The notes beneath the pieces were generated by a model. That model saw only the letters and a program-made list of their open reading frames with translations. It was not told where the DNA came from and ran no database searches. From Bacillus sp. REN10 (GTDB lineage Bacteria > Bacillota > Bacilli > Bacillales > Domibacillaceae): a stretch of 64,000 bases of DNA. Positions within the stretch are counted from its first letter, which is position 1, and each line of letters begins with the position of its first letter. Both the position numbers and the translations under genes were made by a program. The stretch lies in NCBI RefSeq assembly GCF_016820555.1, contig NZ_JADHDW010000005.1, forward strand, positions 124,001-188,000, read 5' to 3'. Shown in pieces: positions 60,287 through 64,000 of the stretch.

Positions 60287-61315
60287 ATGAAGATTTGCAA
60301 AGCTTGTGGACATCAATCGCAACAAGATCATGCTTTTTGCTCAGAATGCGGGGCCTCTTTGAAAGAACAAACAGGAAAGCTGACTAATCGTGAAGAAGTG
60401 AAATTTTCAAAAAGAAAATTCCAAAAGAACAAACTGCTTATTGCTTTTACACTCGCTGCCGTTCTTATGATTTTTTTATTTACTAGCTATCAAATGCTGT
60501 CTAAGAAATACAGTGAAGAAGCGGTCATTGATCAATTCATCACCGCCCTTACTCAAAAAGATAAACAAACACTTAAAACATTAATTATCCCCACAGATTC
60601 TCGTCTCAATATTAATGAAGAAAGTCTAAATGCTTTATTTGCACTGATTGATAAAGAACCGTCACTAATAGAGGATGTGAAAGACTCTCTTCATGATGAA
60701 GGATTTGGCAAGCAACCGTTTTATTTACGTGAAAACGGAAAACACTTTGGAATTTTCACCAATTATGTCATTGACACACCTGGTTATTTTATCAAAGTTG
60801 GCAGCACTGGTGATAATACAACCATCCATTTAAATGATAGTGAAATTGGTGTATTAGACAACGCTGAAGATACGAAAGAATTCGGTCCTTTTCTAACAGG
60901 TCTCTACTCTATTAAAGGTCTAAGCGGGAAAAAGAAAGACGAAGTTACTATTAATCTAGCTGGTTCCAAAACAGAAACAGCCGTTGTATTGACGACAGGA
61001 ACGTTAGAAAAAGAAGAAGAGCAAAAAACGATTGTGAAAGAAGTCATTCGAGAAGTCACGCCAGAATACTCCTATTATATTCTGCCTCATAGCGATTATA
61101 CATATTTAACCTATAACGACATTGCGGGTTTAACGAAAAGTGAGCTTCGTCTAGCAAGAAATGAAATCTTTGCAAGACACGGGTATATGTTCAAATCGAA
61201 AGACTTGCAAAACTATTTTAACAACCAATCGTGGTATAGTCCTAACCCTAATTTCAATGGAAACTTATCTAGTTTAGAAAAGCAAAATGTAGAGTTCATT
61301 AAATCGTATGAATAA
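60287..61315 (+). CDS. Zinc-ribbon and YARHG-domain membrane protein (YvbJ/TcaA-like)
   Basis: The 342-residue protein starts with a zinc ribbon (CKACGHQSQQDHAFCSECG), a membrane segment (about 47-66), TcaA-like middle repeats (about 70-235) and a C-terminal YARHG domain (about 262-342: YILPHSDYTYLTYNDIAGLTKSELRLARNEIFARHGYMF...YFNNQSWYSPNPNF). B. subtilis YvbJ has this order. YARHG is an extracellular domain thought to bind wall components. AAGGAGGAG lies before the ATG. The amidase gene overlaps its last codons, so the two are co-translated and probably act together at the wall. Confidence 0.9.
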   Translation: MKICKACGHQSQQDHAFCSECGASLKEQTGKLTNREEVKFSKRKFQKNKLLIAFTLAAVLMIFLFTSYQMLSKKYSEEAVIDQFITALTQKDKQTLKTLIIPTDSRLNINEESLNALFALIDKEPSLIEDVKDSLHDEGFGKQPFYLRENGKHFGIFTNYVIDTPGYFIKVGSTGDNTTIHLNDSEIGVLDNAEDTKEFGPFLTGLYSIKGLSGKKKDEVTINLAGSKTETAVVLTTGTLEKEEEQKTIVKEVIREVTPEYSYYILPHSDYTYLTYNDIAGLTKSELRLARNEIFARHGYMFKSKDLQNYFNNQSWYSPNPNFNGNLSSLEKQNVEFIKSYE

Positions 61316-62156
61316 GATGAAATGGCTATCTGTTACGATTATTTTGATCGCAGCTGTCTCTTCCTTTCTGCTTCTTCAGCTAGACTCTCAATCGGAACAA
61401 GGGCTGTTGAATACATTTTTTGAAAAAGACAATGAACAAGAGAACAAACAGGTGCCTGAAAAAATGGAGACAAAAACGGAAGCTTCGGATGCGTTAGCCG
61501 AGCAGGAAGACCCTTTCCTCATCTGCATTGATCCCGGACACCAATTAAAGGCAAATTTAGAACCCGAGCCGATCGGACCAGGTGCGCAAGAAACAAAGTA
61601 TAAAGTGTCAGGAGGAACAACTGGAGCAGTCACCGGCACTCCGGAACATGCCTTAACGCTGAAAGCATCGATTTTATTAAAAAAAGAGTTAGAAAAGAAA
61701 GGATTCCGGGTCATCATGACACGCACTACAGCGGATGTCAACATTAGCAATAAAGAGCGAGCGGAAATCGCCAATCAGCAAGAAGCTGACTTGTTCGTTC
61801 GCGTTCACGCCGATGGATCAGAAAGTGCCAAGACAAGCGGATTCTCTGTACTCGTTCCAGCGAAAGATACCCCTTACACAACCGCTATTTTTGCAGATAG
61901 CGAACAGGCCGCCAAGCTGGTCCTTGCGAGTGTCTCACAGAAAATCCCGCTTTATGAAACGGGTCTTTTCTACAGAAGTAACCTCTCTGGGTTCAACTGG
62001 TCTAAAGTTCCCGTTATTCTTACAGAAATCGGATTTATGACGAATCCGGAAGAAGATGTGAAACTAGCGGATTCAACTTACTTAACCAACTTGATGCAAC
62101 TAACTGCCAATGGCATTGAGCAATATGCTAAAACGAAACAAGAGATGTCTGAATAG
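61308..62156 (+). CDS. N-acetylmuramoyl-L-alanine amidase (Amidase_3)
   Basis: The 282-residue protein has an N-terminal membrane anchor/signal (LSVTIILIAAVSSFLLLQL), a charged linker, and an amidase_3 domain (about 70-275) with zinc ligands in CIDPGHQ, a glutamate in the ETKYKVSGGTTGAVTGTPEHALTL region, and RVHADGS, plus LTEIGFMTNPEED. The enzyme cleaves the amide between MurNAc and L-Ala. The start overlaps the upstream YARHG gene by 8 nt; a second ATG three codons later is equally possible. It lacks SH3b or SPOR wall-binding repeats, so the upstream YARHG protein may supply targeting (inference). Confidence 0.92.
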   Translation: MNKMKWLSVTIILIAAVSSFLLLQLDSQSEQGLLNTFFEKDNEQENKQVPEKMETKTEASDALAEQEDPFLICIDPGHQLKANLEPEPIGPGAQETKYKVSGGTTGAVTGTPEHALTLKASILLKKELEKKGFRVIMTRTTADVNISNKERAEIANQQEADLFVRVHADGSESAKTSGFSVLVPAKDTPYTTAIFADSEQAAKLVLASVSQKIPLYETGLFYRSNLSGFNWSKVPVILTEIGFMTNPEEDVKLADSTYLTNLMQLTANGIEQYAKTKQEMSE

Positions 62157-62166
62157 GATGAATACG

Positions 62167-62207
62167 AAAAAAGCGGGCATCCCCAAAAGGGAATGCCCGC
62201 TTTTTTT
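62167..62207. terminator. Bidirectional terminator after the amidase gene
   Basis: GCGGGCAT and ATGCCCGC, extended by CCC/GGG across a mismatch, with A-run and T-run on the two sides. Confidence 0.92.
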
Positions 62208-63168
62208 ATTGAATTCCTTTAGACATGTGAAAAATTTTAAAATAGATTTTACTAAATTCTATCGCTTCTGGAGAATTCAATTGTCCATTCATACTATACG
62301 GGCTTTCACTTGGTCCTTGATGAAAGTAGTGATAATCACCTTTTATTTTCAAAGGATTATAAGGTGCCCCTTGATATTGTGGCATTTTCGATTTATGGAT
62401 TTTACGAATTGCTCCTACAAATAGATCCTTTTTGAGGTTCGTTGTGTCTTTATAGTAAATTTCCGTCACATAGACGTAGTCTTGCACTTTTTTATCTTTC
62501 ACCGTAATCTTATCTTTCATATAATTCGGAAGCTGCATCTTATACGCTAGCATTTGACTATGGTAGGTAAACGTTTTAAATTGATCGTCTTTTGCTTTTG
62601 CTAGAAAAGTAGAAAACTGCGCTCTCGTTACAACAGCATTTGGACGAAATGTTCCATCGCCATACCCGATTGTAATATTATTGCTTGCTAGCGCCATAAT
62701 TGATGGATAAGCCCAATGATTCGAGGAAACATCCTTGAATGAATAATTTCCTGACGCTTTTAACTCAAACCCCTTTGCTAGCATATAAGCCATATCATCT
62801 CTTGTAATGGGCTTATATGGCTCTAAATAATTGCTTTTTTTAGGAAAAACTCCCGCATCCATCACAGCAGCCACATATTTATAACTTGCGTGTGATGGCG
62901 GCACATCTTTAAAGCCTGGATTCGGTCGATTAGACAGATCAAGCTTCAATGCCTTAGCCATCAAAATGATCGCTTGTATACGAGTCAGTTGCTCTTGCGG
63001 ACGAAAGGAGCCATCTGAATAACCGCCGATCACCTTGTTTTCTGTTAAATACGTGATTTCGTCAACTGCCCAATGTGTTTGACTTACATCTTTAAACGCC
63101 GCTGCAGCTACCCCAACACTACTAAAAAACATCATAACCGAAAAGAGAACTGCTAAATACTTTTTCAA
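62206..63168 (-). CDS. S-layer homology (SLH) domain protein
   Basis: The 320-residue protein has a signal peptide (MKKYLAVLFSVMMFFSSVGV, cut near AAA), three SLH domains (FKDVSQTHWAVDEITYL, FKDVPPSHASYKYVAAV, FKDVSSNHWAYPSIMAL) and a C-terminal domain of about 100 residues (MLAYKMQLPNYMKDKITVKD) of unknown role. The TTG at 63168 is used because GGGAGGGG stands 5 nt before it; longer frames have no ribosome site. It should be attached to the wall by SLH binding. It resembles in layout the protein at 47155-48138, but the C-terminal domains differ. Confidence 0.9.
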   Translation of the reverse strand: MKKYLAVLFSVMMFFSSVGVAAAAFKDVSQTHWAVDEITYLTENKVIGGYSDGSFRPQEQLTRIQAIILMAKALKLDLSNRPNPGFKDVPPSHASYKYVAAVMDAGVFPKKSNYLEPYKPITRDDMAYMLAKGFELKASGNYSFKDVSSNHWAYPSIMALASNNITIGYGDGTFRPNAVVTRAQFSTFLAKAKDDQFKTFTYHSQMLAYKMQLPNYMKDKITVKDKKVQDYVYVTEIYYKDTTNLKKDLFVGAIRKIHKSKMPQYQGAPYNPLKIKGDYHYFHQGPSESPYSMNGQLNSPEAIEFSKIYFKIFHMSKGIQ

Positions 63169-63292
63169 GAACACCCCTCCCACTTCCAATTATATCAAAT
63201 TAATCCTTATGGAGGAAATGACTAATTATCAATTATTTTATAAAACTACTTTACCAGATTATGTTTTATCCATTTATTCTGTGTGCATGCAA

Positions 63293-63330
63293 ATAAACAC
63301 CCCATCATATTTAATGATGAGGTGTTTGAT
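63293..63330. terminator. Hairpin, possible terminator
   Basis: AAACACC and GGTGTTT with an inner CATCAT/ATGATG stem (loop ATTTA). The adjacent T-runs are short. It lies in the gap 63169-63428, where no gene was seen; an A/T-rich promoter region for the SLH gene takes the left part. Confidence 0.5.
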
Positions 63331-63428
63331 TTGCTGACTAGTTAGAACAGCTCACTCCCATAGCCTGTCGCTTTTCTTTGTCTAGCTACGAGCGCTATCG
63401 TCCCGAGCTGATAAACTTGTACTCTTTT

Positions 63429-63626
63429 TTATTTCAACACTCGCAAAATTCCTTCCGCCGCCGCTATCCGAATAGAAGGGTCATTCGACATTAGCTCTTT
63501 CTCTAGCACTTTCCAAGCTCGATCAGCTAATTCTTTATGATGATCAGAGTTGTCGATATTCAGTAACAACCGATCAAATGGATATTGAAAATGAGACGCT
63601 ACAAACGTTTTTCTTTCTGTAACCAA
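63429..63626 (-). CDS. Small hypothetical protein (65 residues)
   Basis: A TTG at 63626 with AAGGAGG 8 nt before it opens a 65-codon frame (VTERKTFVASHFQYPFDRLL, ending AAAEGILRVLK). The sequence is charged and helical, with a HEAT-like C-terminal helix (NDPSIRIAAAEGILRVL). A longer frame from 63677 lacks a ribosome site. I do not recognise the family. The strong ribosome site supports a real gene. Confidence 0.6.
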   Translation of the reverse strand: MVTERKTFVASHFQYPFDRLLLNIDNSDHHKELADRAWKVLEKELMSNDPSIRIAAAEGILRVLK

Positions 63627-63750
63627 GACCCTCTCCTCCTTAAAGATCCTTGAAAGCAGAAAAACGAACATAATCATGTTTGTCTATATCACCATTTTAC
63701 AATAAACTAATAACTATATAAAGAACTTTATGTTCATTATAAAGAACTTT

Positions 63751-64000
63751 TTATAAAAAATCGTCCAACTTTATGACTTCTTCCTTCCTTTTACGCTGCT
63801 TCCATCTATATAAAGGCACTACGATCACCAACGCGATCAGTCCACCCGTCAAATCAATGAATACGTCTGTCAAAAGCGGGCTCCGTCCACCCGTTAGCAT
63901 CTGGTGAAACTCGTCAATAGTGGCATATAGGCCTGTACCCATTAACGCCCTAATAGCCGACTTCCATACTTCATCTGGTCGCCAAACAACTAGTACCCCA
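63751..64000 (-). CDS. VanZ-like family protein (5' end beyond window)
   Basis: The visible C-terminal 82 residues read GVLVVWRPDEVWKSAIRALM then GTGLYATIDEFHQMLTGGRS, followed by LLTDVFIDLTGGLIALVIVV and a basic tail. DE(F/Y)HQ.F..GR......D..ID..G is the VanZ-family signature. These are membrane proteins of debated function, named for teicoplanin resistance in enterococci. The frame stays open to the right edge, so the gene starts outside the window. Direct repeats of ATAAAGAACTTT lie just after the stop (63718-63751). Confidence 0.85.
   Translation of the reverse strand, partial: GVLVVWRPDEVWKSAIRALMGTGLYATIDEFHQMLTGGRSPLLTDVFIDLTGGLIALVIVVPLYRWKQRKRKEEVIKLDDFL

Noticed and set aside
1-64000. 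CRISPR arrays, rRNA, tRNA, complete insertion sequences, prophage genes
   Set aside because: No regularly spaced direct repeats with unique spacers, no rRNA or tRNA sequence patterns, and no transposase, integrase or phage structural genes were recognised.

Overview
The window reads as chromosomal DNA of a low-GC Gram-positive, spore-former-type bacterium of the family Bacillaceae. Recognisable Bacillus-type genes include a SigV/RsiV pair, SerC/SerA, UraA-type permease, CvfB, a class III-like aspartokinase, ComFB, ComK, SinR/SinI and a YvbJ-like YARHG protein, all with AGGAGG-type ribosome binding sites and SigA promoters. I do not assign a genus. No rRNA, tRNA, CRISPR array, intact transposase or prophage was seen.

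Left part (1-8.9 kb): a minus-strand operon (sigma-54 activator, KipI-like, KipA-like, HyuA-like) reads off the left edge. Its control region holds a textbook -24/-12 promoter, a double TTGCAA inverted repeat upstream and a cre-like site just downstream. Next come an AT-rich secreted orphan that has replaced most of a glycerate kinase gene, and the sigV-rsiV pair.

8.9-29 kb: MFS transporter; a dipeptide epimerase/M20 peptidase pair; two LysM-3D wall proteins; a YknW/YknX-like pair without its ABC partner; an 1149-residue subtilase with an ECF-type promoter resembling that of sigV; serC-serA; an AGCS symporter with a perfect cre site; uraA; cvfB; and a second subtilase.

29-42 kb: a 1857-residue surface protein (lamin-tail domains, metallophosphoesterase, three SLH domains) behind a four-repeat PhoP box; a two-component system; comFB; aspartokinase; and a permease/GntR/ATPase operon with an operator over its promoter.

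42-64 kb: amidohydrolase and APC permease; a 146-nt cloverleaf-forming DNA element; comK followed by a small sigma factor; SLH proteins; BrkB-like protein and monoacylglycerol-lipase-like hydrolase; an O-antigen-ligase-like protein; an AAA ATPase; a sinR/sinI/sinR cluster; a BTAD response regulator convergent with a hybrid protein carrying two kinase modules; a YARHG protein; a cell-wall amidase; and a VanZ-like fragment at the right edge.

The genes suggest a cell investing in surface layers, secreted proteases, wall turnover, competence and biofilm-type decisions. The least conventional content is non-coding: (1) a dispersed ~145-bp repeat whose end pairs covary between copies; (2) a repeat pair of which one member carries the cloverleaf and the other lacks it; (3) two diverged copies of a structured ~75-90-nt element next to gene starts. 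Motif calls were made by eye, and no database search was run.
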